Translations under genes and position numbers: made by a program
The notes under the pieces: model-generated
What the model saw: only the letters and a program-made list of their open reading frames with translations
Told to the model about the DNA's origin: nothing
Database searches by the model: none
In this document: one piece after another, positions 18,984-30,393 of the stretch
Numbering within the stretch: position 1 is the stretch's first letter
Layout of the letters: each line of letters begins with the position of its first letter
From: Citrobacter sp. 18056
Lineage (GTDB): Bacteria; Pseudomonadota; Gammaproteobacteria; Enterobacterales; Enterobacteriaceae
Length of the DNA: 64,000 nucleotides
Direction: 5' to 3'
Assembly: GCA_902706235.1 (NCBI GenBank)
Contig: CACSJR010000006.1
Span: forward strand, 62,001 to 126,000

Positions 18984-19012
18984 GGGCGACTCCTCTTGAT
19001 GAGGTTTTTATG

Positions 19013-19038
19013 CCTCCTGCCGGGGGCGTGTCAGGAGG
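19013..19038 (-). other. Leader hairpin of the EIIC operon
   Basis: Perfect 7-bp stem CCTCCTG (19013-19019) / CAGGAGG (19032-19038) between the operator and the EIIC start. Read on the minus strand the second arm to be made is CAGGAGG, a ribosome-binding-like sequence that the stem would hide. The real ribosome binding site is nearer the GTG. Its role is not known. Confidence 0.4.
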
Positions 19039-19046
19039 TGTTTTTT

Positions 19047-19066
19047 AAACTGGTATAGTCCAGTTT
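19047..19066. promoter_or_regulatory. Operator palindrome (DasR/NagR-like) of the EIIC-GH4-deaminase operon
   Basis: AAACTGGTATAGTCCAGTTT: perfect 7-bp arms with a 6-base centre. The TGGT-TA-CCA pattern is that of sites bound by HutC-type amino-sugar regulators (DasR/NagR/YvoA consensus ACTGGTCTAGACCAGT). It lies just downstream of the predicted promoter (19073-19101), at about +1 to +20, suited to repression by the GntR protein at 14890-15624. Confidence 0.7.
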
Positions 19067-19072
19067 GGTTTG

Positions 19073-19101
19073 AGTTTTCCACGGAATATTTGGCGTGTCA
19101 A
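19073..19101 (-). promoter_or_regulatory. Predicted promoter of the EIIC operon
   Basis: On the minus strand a perfect -35 box TTGACA (complement of 19096-19101), a 17-base spacer and a weak -10 AAAACT (19073-19078). The operator begins about where transcription would start. Confidence 0.5.
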
Positions 19102-19242
19102 GGCAGCGGAAATGGCGCACTTTTCGTTTAATGAGTTGAAAAATAAGCGCTAATTGATGAAAGCGCTGAACAGAATGGAGTAATTTAATGCTGGAAGTGT
19201 GAGCGCCGCCACGGGCGTGGCGACGATTAATTCGCTAAGACG

Positions 19243-19833
19243 TTATTCGTAGAAGTTATAAATGCCCGCCGGCAACACCAGTTGGGAAGCCACTTCATAG
19301 GCTTTTTCACGGCCAACCAGCAGGTCAATGATTTTCAGGCCGAAGTCGATGCTGGTGCCCGGTGCCTGGCTGGTGAGCAGGTTCACACGCGGATCCCAGA
19401 CCACGCGTTTATCCTGCCATTGATCGGCCGGAATGGTGTCTTTCAGTCCAGGGAAACCGGCCATGTTGCCGATCGGGAAGATCTCGTGCGGAACCAAAAC
19501 TGTGCCCGCTGCGGCGCAAATGGCGGCCACGATCCGGCCTGAGCGGTGAAATTGCTTAACCGTCTCCACCAGAATGGCGCTGTCGCGGAAATACTCGGCG
19601 CCTTTTAAGCCGCCGGGCAGAATGATGATGTCAAAGTCGCCGTCAGCCACCTGGGCCAATGGCGCATCGGCCAGCAGTTTTACACCGCGTGAGCAGGTGA
19701 TAGCCAGTTCGCCGTCACTGGCCACGCTTGCAGTGGTGACCTCGATCCCGCCTCGAACCAGTAGGTCGATGGTGGTCACGGCTTCTATTTCTTCACTCCC
19801 AGGGGCGAGACAAACCAGCGCTGATGCGCTCAT
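19243..19833 (-). CDS. yajL: YajL, DJ-1/PfpI family protein (protein/nucleotide deglycase, chaperone)
   Basis: 196 residues from the ATG at 19833, which lies inside the 3' end of panE. YajL is the closest bacterial relative of human DJ-1/PARK7 and protects proteins and nucleotides against oxidative and glyoxal damage. The oxidisable nucleophile cysteine sits in the elbow VAAICAAAG near residue 106, and the partner Glu near residue 15 is in LAPGSEEIE. Coding overlap with panE is 41 bases, as in E. coli. The cysteine-elbow neighbours are AAAGT rather than the E. coli AAPAT. Confidence 0.95.
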   Translation of the reverse strand: MSASALVCLAPGSEEIEAVTTIDLLVRGGIEVTTASVASDGELAITCSRGVKLLADAPLAQVADGDFDIIILPGGLKGAEYFRDSAILVETVKQFHRSGRIVAAICAAAGTVLVPHEIFPIGNMAGFPGLKDTIPADQWQDKRVVWDPRVNLLTSQAPGTSIDFGLKIIDLLVGREKAYEVASQLVLPAGIYNFYE

Positions 19834-20707
19834 ACATGTTCTCCTTACGTTTAATCTGTTCAAACAGGCGGGCATTTTCCGGCACGGCGATACCGTGAGC
19901 GCGGGCCCGTTTCAGCAGGTAGCCGCTGATGTAGTCAATTTCCGTCTGGCGCTGGGCGCGGACGTCCTGAAGCATTGAGGAAATATTACTGGCGGTACTG
20001 TCGATGACTTGCCAGATGAGCGTCAGCAAATCTTCCGGGCTGGAGTGCAGTCCTTCGCGCTGCATCACCGCCGCGACTTCTGCGCTGATGCGCGCCACTT
20101 CTTCAGGATAGTCCCGAAGCTGACCGTTCGGGCAATCGTACAGTGCGGTGAGCGGGTTAATCACGCAGTTCACTGCCAGCTTACGCCAGCTGGCGTTAGT
20201 AATGTCATTATGCCATGCGACGTCCGGCAGCACAGTGTGCAGCGTGTCGGCGAGGGCGTTGTAATCCTGTCCCTGAGCATTGGCCGGGCCAATGTGGGTA
20301 GTGCCCTTTGCGCTGTGAATAATCAGGTTGCCGTCACGACGCGCGGCCTGGGTGGTCATGCCAAGAAGCAGCGGTTGCTTTACCGCTCGTAGTTCGTCTT
20401 TCGTTCCCATGCCGTTATGCATCAGCAAAATAGGGCTGGTGGCCGGCAGCATGCCCACCAGATTTTTCACCGCTGTCGAGACCTGCCAGGCTTTCAGGGT
20501 GACGAGCAGCAAATCAGTGCTGGCGAGAAACTCAGGATCGTTGGCGGTAAGCAGTTCGTTGAAGACGCTCCCGTCAGTCTCCTGCAGATTCACACTGCAC
20601 CAGGGAGCGGGAACGCGCAGCCAGCCCTGGACCTCATGCCCTTGTCGGTACAGCGCGGTCAGCCATAATTGTCCAAGGGCGCCGCATCCGAGCACGGTAA
20701 TCTTCAT
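19793..20707 (-). CDS. panE: 2-dehydropantoate 2-reductase
   Basis: 304 residues. PanE reduces ketopantoate to pantoate with NADPH for coenzyme A synthesis. The N-terminal Rossmann motif [10 protein letters not shown] is at residues 5-14; the catalytic Lys is in [16 protein letters not shown] (near 176) and the conserved Glu in [14 protein letters not shown] (near 256). The gene ends inside yajL, so the two are translated from overlapping frames. It is divergent from yajQ. Confidence 0.97.
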   Translation of the reverse strand: MKITVLGCGALGQLWLTALYRQGHEVQGWLRVPAPWCSVNLQETDGSVFNELLTANDPEFLASTDLLLVTLKAWQVSTAVKNLVGMLPATSPILLMHNGMGTKDELRAVKQPLLLGMTTQAARRDGNLIIHSAKGTTHIGPANAQGQDYNALADTLHTVLPDVAWHNDITNASWRKLAVNCVINPLTALYDCPNGQLRDYPEEVARISAEVAAVMQREGLHSSPEDLLTLIWQVIDSTASNISSMLQDVRAQRQTEIDYISGYLLKRARAHGIAVPENARLFEQIKRKENMYERISAGLSRPWE

Positions 20708-20851
20708 CGTTCCTCCTCACCTGCTGCGGAATCAGGCGTTATGTTACTATTATAGCGCCGACGATACCCCCTGACTCGCAGGGATAACAGGTTGTGTTAT
20801 CTGACTTTGCGGGTATTATGCATCGCAACAAAAAGAGAGGGAGAATAAAAC

Positions 20852-21343
20852 ATGCCATCTTTCGATATTGTCTCTGAAGTTGATCTTCAGGAAGCTAAGA
20901 ACGCGGTCGATAATGCGGCCCGTGAAGTGGAGTCACGCTTCGACTTCCGTGATGTAGAAGCCAGCATTGAGCTGAATGAAAAAAACCAGACCATCAAGGT
21001 GCTGAGCGAATCTGATTTCCAGGTTAATCAGCTGCTGGATATCCTGCGTGCCAAGCTGCTCAAGCGCGGCATTGAAGGCAATTCCATTGATGTACCAGAA
21101 GAATATACCCATAGCGGAAAAACCTGGTTCGTTGAAGGGAAGCTGAAAACCGGCATTGAAAGCGCGGTGCAAAAGAAGCTCATTAAGCTGATTAAAGACA
21201 GCAAACTGAAAGTGCAGACGCAAATTCAGGGCGAAGAAATCCGCGTGACGGGTAAAGCCCGTGACGATCTGCAGGCGGTTATGGCGCTGGTGCGCGGCGG
21301 CAATCTCGGCCAGCCTTTCCAGTTCAAGAATTTCCGCGACTAA
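20852..21343 (+). CDS. yajQ: YajQ family nucleotide-binding protein (UPF0234)
   Basis: 163 residues, ATG at 20852 with GAGAGGGAGAA upstream. YajQ has two ferredoxin-like domains and binds nucleotides; a Xanthomonas member binds cyclic di-GMP and acts with a transcription factor, while the role in enteric bacteria is unclear. The N-terminus [19 protein letters not shown] and the C-terminal [16 protein letters not shown] are conserved. A double terminator follows. Confidence 0.95.
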   Translation: MPSFDIVSEVDLQEAKNAVDNAAREVESRFDFRDVEASIELNEKNQTIKVLSESDFQVNQLLDILRAKLLKRGIEGNSIDVPEEYTHSGKTWFVEGKLKTGIESAVQKKLIKLIKDSKLKVQTQIQGEEIRVTGKARDDLQAVMALVRGGNLGQPFQFKNFRD

Positions 21344-21373
21344 TAAAAAACCACCTTCGTGAAGGTGGTTTCA
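21343..21373 (+). terminator. Terminator of yajQ
   Basis: 10-bp stem AACCACCTTC (21349-21358) / GAAGGTGGTT (21361-21370) with a very short loop, preceded by an A-run that would give a U-run on the opposite strand. Confidence 0.75.
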
Positions 21374-21381
21374 TTGAACTC

Positions 21382-21409
21382 AAAAAGCGGGCGATGCCCG
21401 CTTTTTTTT
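21382..21409. terminator. Bidirectional terminator between yajQ and yajR
   Basis: AAAAAGCGGGC-GAT-GCCCGCTTTTTTTT: GC stem with A-run on one side and T-run on the other, so it works for both convergent genes. It overlaps the yajR stop codon. Confidence 0.8.
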
Positions 21410-22772
21410 ATGCCCCTACGATCGTCTGTTCAACCTCAAAACGGTTAGTCACTTTGCTGTCGATCTTCACGTACGCTGAACGTTCGGCGGCAATCACTAA
21501 TACTTCTTTCACGCCGTCCTTCGCCAGCAGACGCGCTTTCAGGTCCTCATCGGCATCAACGTCATCCGGAAGGGTGACGCGCAGGCTACTGACGTACGGC
21601 GGCTCCTGCATGGTCATCGCGACCAGCAGCCAGACAGTGGCGAGTAACGCGCCCATCAGGAAGACCGTTTGCGAATCAAAGAAACCGTCGAGCCAGCCAC
21701 CCAATGAGCCGCCAATCGCGACGCCCAGGAACTGGCTGGTCGAGTAAATCCCCATCGCCGTACCTTTGTAGCCCGCCGGAGATTCTTTGCTGATAAGCGA
21801 CGGCAGCAGGGCTTCCATCAGGTTGAAGGCGAGGAAGAACAGCTGAACCCCGGCGACCAGTTCCCAGAAGTAGGTGCCCGATCCCCACAGTACAATCTCA
21901 GCAATCAAAATGAGGGCGATGCAAATCAGGAACACACGCTTCATGCGGCGTTTCACTTCGGCATAAATGATAAGCGGTATGACGGAAACGAACGAGACGA
22001 GCATGGTGACCAGGTAGATTTTCCAGTGCTCGGCTGCCGGGAAACCCGCGGCTTCAAGCTGACCTGGCAGGGCGACAAACGTCGACATCAGTAGAATGTG
22101 CAGGCACATAATGCCGAAATTCAGCTTCAGCAGTTTTGGCTCCATCAGCACCTTGCTGAAGCAGCCTTTCACCATGCCAGATTCACGGTTGAGGACGTGG
22201 TTGTCGCTGTTCGGCACCACCCAAATGGTCAGCAGAATACCCAGCGTCGCCAGTCCGGAAATCATCCAGAACAGCGCATGCAGGCCAAGTTTGTGGGTAA
22301 CGATCGGGCCCAGCACCATGGCAATGGCAAAAGTGACCCCGAAGCTGACGCCAATAAACGCCATCGCTTTTGTGCGGTTCTGTTCGCGGGTCAGGTCTGA
22401 GAGCAATGCCATCACGGCAGCGGCAATGGCGCCAGAGCCTTGCAGCGCGCGGCCAAGAATGATGCCCCAGATAGAATTCGACATCGCGGCAATCATACTG
22501 CCGACGACGAAAATCAGGAGTCCGCCGACGATCAGCGGCTTACGACCAATCCGGTCTGAAAGCAGGCCGAATGGGATTTGAAATATTGCCTGTGCGAGCC
22601 CATAAATTCCGATAGCGATACCAATCAACGCTTCGCTGGCACCCTGTAATGCCATGCCGTACGTGGTCAGAACGGGCAGAACCATAAACATGCCGAGCAT
22701 ACGCAGTGAGAATACGGTCCCTAAACCCCAGGTTGCGCGCAATTCGCCTGGCGTCATCTTAAAATCGTTCAT
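21408..22772 (-). CDS. yajR: YajR, major facilitator superfamily transporter
   Basis: 454 residues from the ATG at 22772 (MNDFKMTPGELRATW), the start that matches E. coli. Twelve membrane helices, with the MFS motif A GLLSDRIGRKPLI after the second helix, and a C-terminal soluble YAM domain (about 390-454) with a ferredoxin-like fold. YajR is a putative proton-driven drug or metabolite exporter; the substrate is not known. Single gene, convergent with yajQ. Confidence 0.95.
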   Translation of the reverse strand: MNDFKMTPGELRATWGLGTVFSLRMLGMFMVLPVLTTYGMALQGASEALIGIAIGIYGLAQAIFQIPFGLLSDRIGRKPLIVGGLLIFVVGSMIAAMSNSIWGIILGRALQGSGAIAAAVMALLSDLTREQNRTKAMAFIGVSFGVTFAIAMVLGPIVTHKLGLHALFWMISGLATLGILLTIWVVPNSDNHVLNRESGMVKGCFSKVLMEPKLLKLNFGIMCLHILLMSTFVALPGQLEAAGFPAAEHWKIYLVTMLVSFVSVIPLIIYAEVKRRMKRVFLICIALILIAEIVLWGSGTYFWELVAGVQLFFLAFNLMEALLPSLISKESPAGYKGTAMGIYSTSQFLGVAIGGSLGGWLDGFFDSQTVFLMGALLATVWLLVAMTMQEPPYVSSLRVTLPDDVDADEDLKARLLAKDGVKEVLVIAAERSAYVKIDSKVTNRFEVEQTIVGA

Positions 22773-22873
22773 TTCCACCTCAGTATAAAAGCAGCGCTTA
22801 GTGTAAAGCCGGGGAAGGGTAGGGTAAACAAGCGGTTGTTTAGCAAATATTACATCGTGCCGCGTTGATCTAA

Positions 22874-22904
22874 CCAATAAAAAAGGGTGCCGAAGCACCC
22901 TTTT
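22874..22904 (-). terminator. Terminator of the cyoABCDE operon
   Basis: 10-bp stem AAAAGGGTGC (22881-22890) / GCACCCTTTT (22895-22904) with loop CGAA; on the minus strand TTTTTTATTGG follows. It lies directly after cyoE. Confidence 0.85.
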
Positions 22905-22919
22905 AACGCGATGGTTGGC

Positions 22920-23807
22920 TTACCAGACGTAAGCCAGAACCGAATGCGAATCCGGAACCATAAAGTCGACTGACATCATCACCGACAGCGAGGTGATGGC
23001 GACGATAGAGAAGACGAACAACTTGCGTGCCCAGACTCTGTCATCCGCCACTTTGTACCCACGCAGCGCCATTCCAAGCCACCAGACGCTTACCGCCGCC
23101 GCTACAATCAGATATTTATATCCAGCGTAGCCACCGAGAGTCAGCATCAGCGTTGCAACAGCAAAAGCGATGATGTAGAGCGTGATGTGGTTTTTGGCAA
23201 CGGAAATCCCCTTAACAACCGGCAGGACCGGAATGTTTGCCGCCTGATAATCCTTAAAGCGGAAAATCGCGATGGCGTAGGAGTGCGGCATCTGCCACAG
23301 GCTGAAAATCGCCAGCAGAATAGCCGCACCGCTGTCAAAGTTGCCGGTTACGGCACAGTAGCCAATCACCGGCGGCGCTGCGCCGGAGAGTGAACCAATC
23401 AATGTGCCGTAGACGGAATGGCGCTTCATATACAGGCTGTAAACGCCCACATAAACCACGAAGCCCATCACGCCAAGCCAGCAGGCCAGCGGGTTAGCGC
23501 CGAACCACAGGAGCATAAAGCCAGCAACACCCAACAAGGTGGCATACACCAGCGAAACGTTCGGAGAAATCAGGCCTTTGACCAGCACCCGATTTTTGGT
23601 CCGTTCCATCTTCCTGTCGATATCCCTGTCGATGTAGTTGTTAAACACACAACCGGACGCAACGACCAGCGACACGCCAATCAAGGTATAGACAAACAGC
23701 GGGTAATCGATGCTGCCTTTAGAAGCCAACAGGAAGCCGCCGATGACCGAGATCAGGTTACCGAAGATGATGCCTGGTTTTGTAACTTGCAGGTATTGCT
23801 TAAACAT
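22920..23807 (-). CDS. cyoE: Protoheme IX farnesyltransferase (heme O synthase)
   Basis: 295 residues of a UbiA-type membrane prenyltransferase. It adds farnesyl diphosphate to protoheme to make heme O, the high-spin heme of cytochrome bo3. The aspartate motif [15 protein letters not shown] (near 57-71) binds the Mg-diphosphate and is intact. Eight to nine hydrophobic helices are visible. Last gene of cyoABCDE. Its farnesyl substrate is made by IspA, also encoded in this window. Confidence 0.97.
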   Translation of the reverse strand: MFKQYLQVTKPGIIFGNLISVIGGFLLASKGSIDYPLFVYTLIGVSLVVASGCVFNNYIDRDIDRKMERTKNRVLVKGLISPNVSLVYATLLGVAGFMLLWFGANPLACWLGVMGFVVYVGVYSLYMKRHSVYGTLIGSLSGAAPPVIGYCAVTGNFDSGAAILLAIFSLWQMPHSYAIAIFRFKDYQAANIPVLPVVKGISVAKNHITLYIIAFAVATLMLTLGGYAGYKYLIVAAAVSVWWLGMALRGYKVADDRVWARKLFVFSIVAITSLSVMMSVDFMVPDSHSVLAYVW

Positions 23808-23818
23808 ACTCGCCGCTC

Positions 23819-24144
23819 TTATCGAACCATCATGTTGTAGTTAAGGTTCCACATGATCCAGATTGAACCTATCACTACAATCGCAATGATTAGTACAGTA
23901 AAGATGAATGCCGTCAGATTCCAGCCCTCATCAGACTTGGAATTCATGTGCAGGAAGCACACCAGATGCACCAGAATCTGTACTACCGCAGCCACCAGTA
24001 CGCAGCCAATCAGGACTGCGTGAGATGCGGTGCCGTTCATCACCATCCAGAACGGGATTAGCGTCAGGATGATCGACAGGATAAATCCTGTCATGTAGGT
24101 TTTTACGCTACCGTGGGAAGCGCCATGATCGGTTGAATGACTCA

Positions 24145-24145
<1 letters not shown>
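23819..24145 (-). CDS. cyoD: Cytochrome bo3 ubiquinol oxidase subunit IV
   Basis: 108 residues from the ATG at 24145, whose A is the last base of the cyoC stop codon (TAATG). Three membrane helices with short loops; the histidine-rich N-terminus ([11 protein letters not shown]) is typical. CyoD helps assemble the copper site in subunit I. The frame is open upstream inside cyoC, but the coupled start is the right one. Confidence 0.96.
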
Positions 24146-26758
<2,613 letters not shown>

Positions 26759-27703
26759 TTAATGAGCGGTTTCCGCGTGACTCATGTCCATGCCTTCCAT
26801 CCCTTCGTGTGAGGCATGCTCACCGGCAGGTTGGCTCATGTCCATGTGACCGTGACCCATGTATTTGTTGATAACGTCTTTGAACAAATCAGGTTTCACG
26901 CTGGAGAAGTATTCCACCTTGTTGTACTCGCTCGGCGCTGCCAGTTTTTCATAAGCGTCCATATCGTTCATGGTGCTCTGAGACTGTTTCACCTTCGCGA
27001 CCCACTGGTCGAACGTAGCGCGATCAGGTGTTGCAGTAGCGTTGAACTTCATACCAGAGAAGCCCTTGCCACTGTAGCTGGCGGAGATACCGTCGTAGGT
27101 GCCCGCAACGTTTGCAATCAGATGCAGGTTTGTCTGCATACCGGCCATCGCATAAATCTGGCTGCCCAGACGCGGGATAAAGAACGAGTTCATCACGGAA
27201 TTGGAGGTGACTTTGAACTGAACCGGAACGTTCGCCGGGAAAGCGATTTCGTTAACGGTCGCAATGCCCTGCTCCGGGTAAATGAAGAACCATTTCCAGT
27301 CCATGGAAATCACTTCGATAGTGATTGGCTTCTCGGCATGGGCCAGCGGTTTGCTAGGCTCAAGCGCGTGAGTGGTTTTCCAGGTCAACACGGAGAGGAA
27401 CAGGATGATAAGGATAGGCACCGTCCAGACCACAGCTTCCACTTTATTGGAGTGTGACCAGTTAGGGCTATACTTCGCATCTTTGTTGCTCGCACGGTAT
27501 TTCCAGGCGAAACCAACGGCCATCAAGACGGCGGGAATGACGACGATTAACATCAGGCCAAATGCCGTCAGTATCAGCGAACGTTGCTCCAGTCCAATCT
27601 GTCCTTTGGGGTCAAGTAGCGCAGAATCACAACCACTGAGTAAAACAGTGCTGGCGATTAATGACAACCATCCCAAGCTTTTATTGTATTTCCTGAGTCT
27701 CAT
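26759..27703 (-). CDS. cyoA: Cytochrome bo3 ubiquinol oxidase subunit II (lipoprotein)
   Basis: 314 residues. The signal peptide ends in lipobox LSGC, so the protein is lipid-anchored; two membrane helices are followed by a periplasmic cupredoxin-like domain that has lost the CuA ligands, as in all quinol oxidases. The C-terminus is rich in His, Met and Asp ([20 protein letters not shown]), longer than needed for the fold and possibly metal binding. First gene of cyoABCDE; promoter predicted at 27753-27781. Confidence 0.97.
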   Translation of the reverse strand: MRLRKYNKSLGWLSLIASTVLLSGCDSALLDPKGQIGLEQRSLILTAFGLMLIVVIPAVLMAVGFAWKYRASNKDAKYSPNWSHSNKVEAVVWTVPILIILFLSVLTWKTTHALEPSKPLAHAEKPITIEVISMDWKWFFIYPEQGIATVNEIAFPANVPVQFKVTSNSVMNSFFIPRLGSQIYAMAGMQTNLHLIANVAGTYDGISASYSGKGFSGMKFNATATPDRATFDQWVAKVKQSQSTMNDMDAYEKLAAPSEYNKVEYFSSVKPDLFKDVINKYMGHGHMDMSQPAGEHASHEGMEGMDMSHAETAH

Positions 27704-28156
27704 GTAACGACCTCAATTCCACGGGATTTGGTGGCGTTTAAAGTGTGGGGGCATTTTACGGGAAGGTTACATTACTGTAAACATGATTGGAGAAGTGTCT
27801 TTCGGGTGTTACTGGGTTCTGCCGGGGCTGTCACAGATGTTGCTGATTGTGTCTAAAATCCAGGCGGATAGCGCATTGCCGGAGTTTTATAACGAAACGA
27901 GGTGAATTGGATCTATTTCTCTGGCAATAGGCATAAACAAGGTGAAAAACACACAAAAAGTTAACAATTAATTATCAACTTAACGACATCATAAAAACAA
28001 AAAAATAATCGAATGAAAGCTGAATCGGTTAAGGAAATATGCCGAAACTTAAAAAGCGCCAGTAATTTCCGAAATTAAATAACGCACAAAATAACAATCG
28101 GGAAAAATAAATGAATTGTTGCCGTTATTATTACTGAGAGTAACTACAACGGCAAT
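27704..28156. other. cyoA upstream region, AT-rich, no gene
   Basis: 453 bases without a coding region I can support. The first 80 bases hold the cyo promoter. From about 27940 to 28140 the sequence is strikingly A/T-rich for this chromosome, with many short A-tracts, and may be bent or bound by H-NS. It ends at the ERIC element that follows ampG. Confidence 0.6.
27753..27781 (-). promoter_or_regulatory. Promoter of cyoABCDE
   Basis: On the minus strand -35 TTTACA (complement of 27776-27781), 17-base spacer, -10 TAAAAT (complement of 27753-27758), about 50 bases before the cyoA start. The -35 region sits in TGTTTACAGTAATGTAAC, which contains GTTTA/GTAA-type repeats like those bound by ArcA; E. 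coli cyo is repressed by ArcA and FNR. The ArcA reading is an inference. Confidence 0.65.
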
Positions 28157-28283
28157 TATACCCGTCATACTTCAAGTTGCATGCGCGTTGGCCGCGTCTG
28201 CTCACCCCAGTCACTTACTTGAGTAAGCTCCTGGGGATTCCCAAACTTGCTGCCTTCCTGAAACTCGAATTATTTAGGGTATA
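28157..28283. repeat. ERIC element downstream of ampG
   Basis: Complete 127-bp ERIC, from TATACCCGTCATACTTCAAG to the matching TTTAGGGTATA. The central core CTCACCCCAGTCACTTACTT and the opposite arm AGTAAGCTCCTGGGGATTC are those targeted by the classical ERIC fingerprint primers. It begins 12 bases after the ampG stop codon in transcription direction and probably forms the 3' end structure of the ampG mRNA. Confidence 0.95.
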
Positions 28284-28295
28284 CGTTTTTGCGGG

Positions 28296-29771
28296 TCAGA
28301 CGAGGTGGGTTTTGCGTAATGCCAGAGCGTCGAGGATACCGCCCAGCACGATGCCGCAAATGGCAATCAGCGCACCCACTTCCAGCAGGCCTGTCAGGAA
28401 CGAGAAGGCCGTCAGGTCAAGCGCGTTCATGATAAGCAGCAGCAGCCAGACGCCGATGATCAGGCAGCCAATGGCGAGGATCCGCAGGGCGATGGAATAG
28501 ATGCCCTTGAATTCTGTTCGCGGCATAAAGCTTTCGCTCCGCCAGGTGTATTCCAGCGTTTGCCGACACAACATCAGCAGCAAAATACCTGGAATAGCGG
28601 CAAATACGGAGAACAGATAAAACGTGGGCCAACCGTGCGCTTCGACGAACCAGCCTGCAATCGGGCCGACATACACGCGACCCACCGCAGAAAGGGCAGA
28701 GAGCAGCGCGAACTGCGTCGCCGAGAAGGATTTGTTGCACAGCGTCATTAACAGTGCGACGAATGCCGCCGTTCCCATCCCGCCGCACAGGTTTTCAAAG
28801 AACACCGCCGTGCCCATGGTCAACATGCTTTTGTCCGTAATCGACAACAGCCAGTAACCGGCATTGGAAGCGCCCTGCAAAATACCGAAAATCAGCAAAG
28901 CGCGGAACAGGGATAAACGCTGCATCAGCACGCCGCCGTACAGCGCGCCGAGGATGGTGGCAAACAGCCCGAGGGTTTTATTCACCACCCCGACTTCGCC
29001 CGCGTCAAAACCGACCCCTCGTATAAGGAAGGTGGTGGTCAGACTCATCGCGAACGCGTCGCCAAGCTTATAAAGGACAATCAGCAGCAGAATCAGCCAG
29101 GCATTGTTACGACCAAAGAAATCACGCAGCGGTTCGGCGACGGCCTGTTCCAGGGTTTTTGGCGCAGGAATGACATCGCTTGGTTCAGGTGCAACCAGCG
29201 TGGCGATAATGCACGGGATCATCAGCGCCGCCATCAGCCAGTACATGGCCTGCCAGCCGAGCCACTGATCGGCCAGCCACAGGGCCAGTCCGCCAGATAC
29301 CAGCATCGCCAGACGATAGCCCAGCACGCTGATTGCTGCCCCGGTGCCGCGTTCTTCCGGCGACAGAACGTCGGTTTTCCATGCATCGAAAACGATGTCC
29401 TGCGACGCCGAGCAGAAGGCGATCAACACCGCAAGAGCCGCCATCCAGCGCAATTGTGACGTCGGTTCAAGGAAACCCATCGCCGCAATCGAGAACAAGA
29501 GCAGGATCTGCGTGGTCAGCAGCCAGCCACGACGGCGCCCCAAAAATGGCGGCGTGTAGCGGTCCATCATCGGCGACCACAGGAATTTAAAGACGTAGGC
29601 CTGGCCGACAAGAGAGAAGAAACCGATGGTTTTAAGATCGATGTTCTCGACGGTCATCCATGCCTGAAGCGTGCCAGATGTGAGCGCCAGAGGTAAACCG
29701 GAGGCGAAGCCGAGTATCAACAGGATCGCTGATTTGGGCTGCTGGAAAATGCGTAAGTATTGGTTGGACAT
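28296..29771 (-). CDS. ampG: AmpG, muropeptide permease
   Basis: 491 residues from the ATG at 29771 (MSNQYLRIFQQPKSA); a second in-frame ATG lies two codons upstream. AmpG is a 14-helix inner-membrane MFS protein that imports GlcNAc-anhydroMurNAc-peptides released from the wall, for recycling; in bacteria with inducible AmpC this import also supplies the signal to AmpR. Conserved segments: FASGLPLALTSGTLQAWM near residue 22, FDAWKTDVL near 130 and KLGDAFAMSLTTTFLIRGVGF near 225. It is downstream of yajG on the same strand, separated by a GC-rich hairpin that includes the region where its ribosome binding site should be. Confidence 0.97.
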   Translation of the reverse strand: MSNQYLRIFQQPKSAILLILGFASGLPLALTSGTLQAWMTVENIDLKTIGFFSLVGQAYVFKFLWSPMMDRYTPPFLGRRRGWLLTTQILLLFSIAAMGFLEPTSQLRWMAALAVLIAFCSASQDIVFDAWKTDVLSPEERGTGAAISVLGYRLAMLVSGGLALWLADQWLGWQAMYWLMAALMIPCIIATLVAPEPSDVIPAPKTLEQAVAEPLRDFFGRNNAWLILLLIVLYKLGDAFAMSLTTTFLIRGVGFDAGEVGVVNKTLGLFATILGALYGGVLMQRLSLFRALLIFGILQGASNAGYWLLSITDKSMLTMGTAVFFENLCGGMGTAAFVALLMTLCNKSFSATQFALLSALSAVGRVYVGPIAGWFVEAHGWPTFYLFSVFAAIPGILLLMLCRQTLEYTWRSESFMPRTEFKGIYSIALRILAIGCLIIGVWLLLLIMNALDLTAFSFLTGLLEVGALIAICGIVLGGILDALALRKTHLV

Positions 29772-29783
29772 GGTCATAAATAA

Positions 29784-29808
29784 CTGACCCGGCGCAGGGC
29801 CGGGTCAG
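29784..29808 (-). other. Hairpin between yajG and ampG
   Basis: Perfect 10-bp stem CTGACCCGGC (29784-29793) / GCCGGGTCAG (29799-29808), loop of five. It starts 6 bases after yajG and ends 13-15 bases before the ampG start codon, so it can reduce read-through or hide the ampG ribosome binding site. On the minus strand the following bases are TTATTT, a poor U-run. Confidence 0.55.
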
Positions 29809-29814
29809 AAAGAC

Positions 29815-30393
29815 TTAACGGGCGTTCTGTTTGATGAAGTCGTGGACGCTGGTGTCCTGAGCCATATCGGCAATGGTATCCGTCAGCACGCTGTTAACCG
29901 CGTTAGCAATATTCTGGTTGTTCGCCGTGAAAGCACCTTCAACCTGATAGCTTGCGCGATAGTTTTTGTTCATCTTATTACCGTTCTTCGCGGTGGCGAT
30001 GATGGCGATGTCAGCTTTGGTGGAGATGTTGTAGCGCACGTTGCCCTGAGACACGTCAGCATACAGGTTGTTGACGATGATCTGCAGATCGACGGCACCG
30101 TTCGGCCCAATCATATAACCGCGTGCGGTCATCTGCTTCTCAAGTACTTCCTGCAGCAGGAAACGCAGGTCGCGGGAAGCGGTCAGCGTCACAAGCTGGT
30201 TATCACGGGTCACTTTTGCCAGCGCCTGGTCCGGACGCTGGTCAGCACCGTTGATGCTGACAGTTACGCCCATCAGGCTAGGATCCTGTGAAGGCAGGGT
30301 GATTTTTGGTGCTACATCAATAGTCGTTTGCGGCTTGGCACAACCGGCCAGCATAAACATCGCAACCAACGGGAAGAGGATTTTTTTTAACAT
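29815..30393 (-). CDS. yajG: YajG family lipoprotein
   Basis: 192 residues from the ATG at 30393. The signal peptide ends with lipobox LAGC, so the mature protein is lipidated. YajG family (DUF/lipoprotein family upstream of ampG in enterobacteria); the function is unknown. It has a repeated beta/alpha layout and no recognisable catalytic motif. Upstream frame extension (to 30414) adds seven residues in front of the signal peptide and is less likely. Divergent from bolA. Confidence 0.93.
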   Translation of the reverse strand: MLKKILFPLVAMFMLAGCAKPQTTIDVAPKITLPSQDPSLMGVTVSINGADQRPDQALAKVTRDNQLVTLTASRDLRFLLQEVLEKQMTARGYMIGPNGAVDLQIIVNNLYADVSQGNVRYNISTKADIAIIATAKNGNKMNKNYRASYQVEGAFTANNQNIANAVNSVLTDTIADMAQDTSVHDFIKQNAR

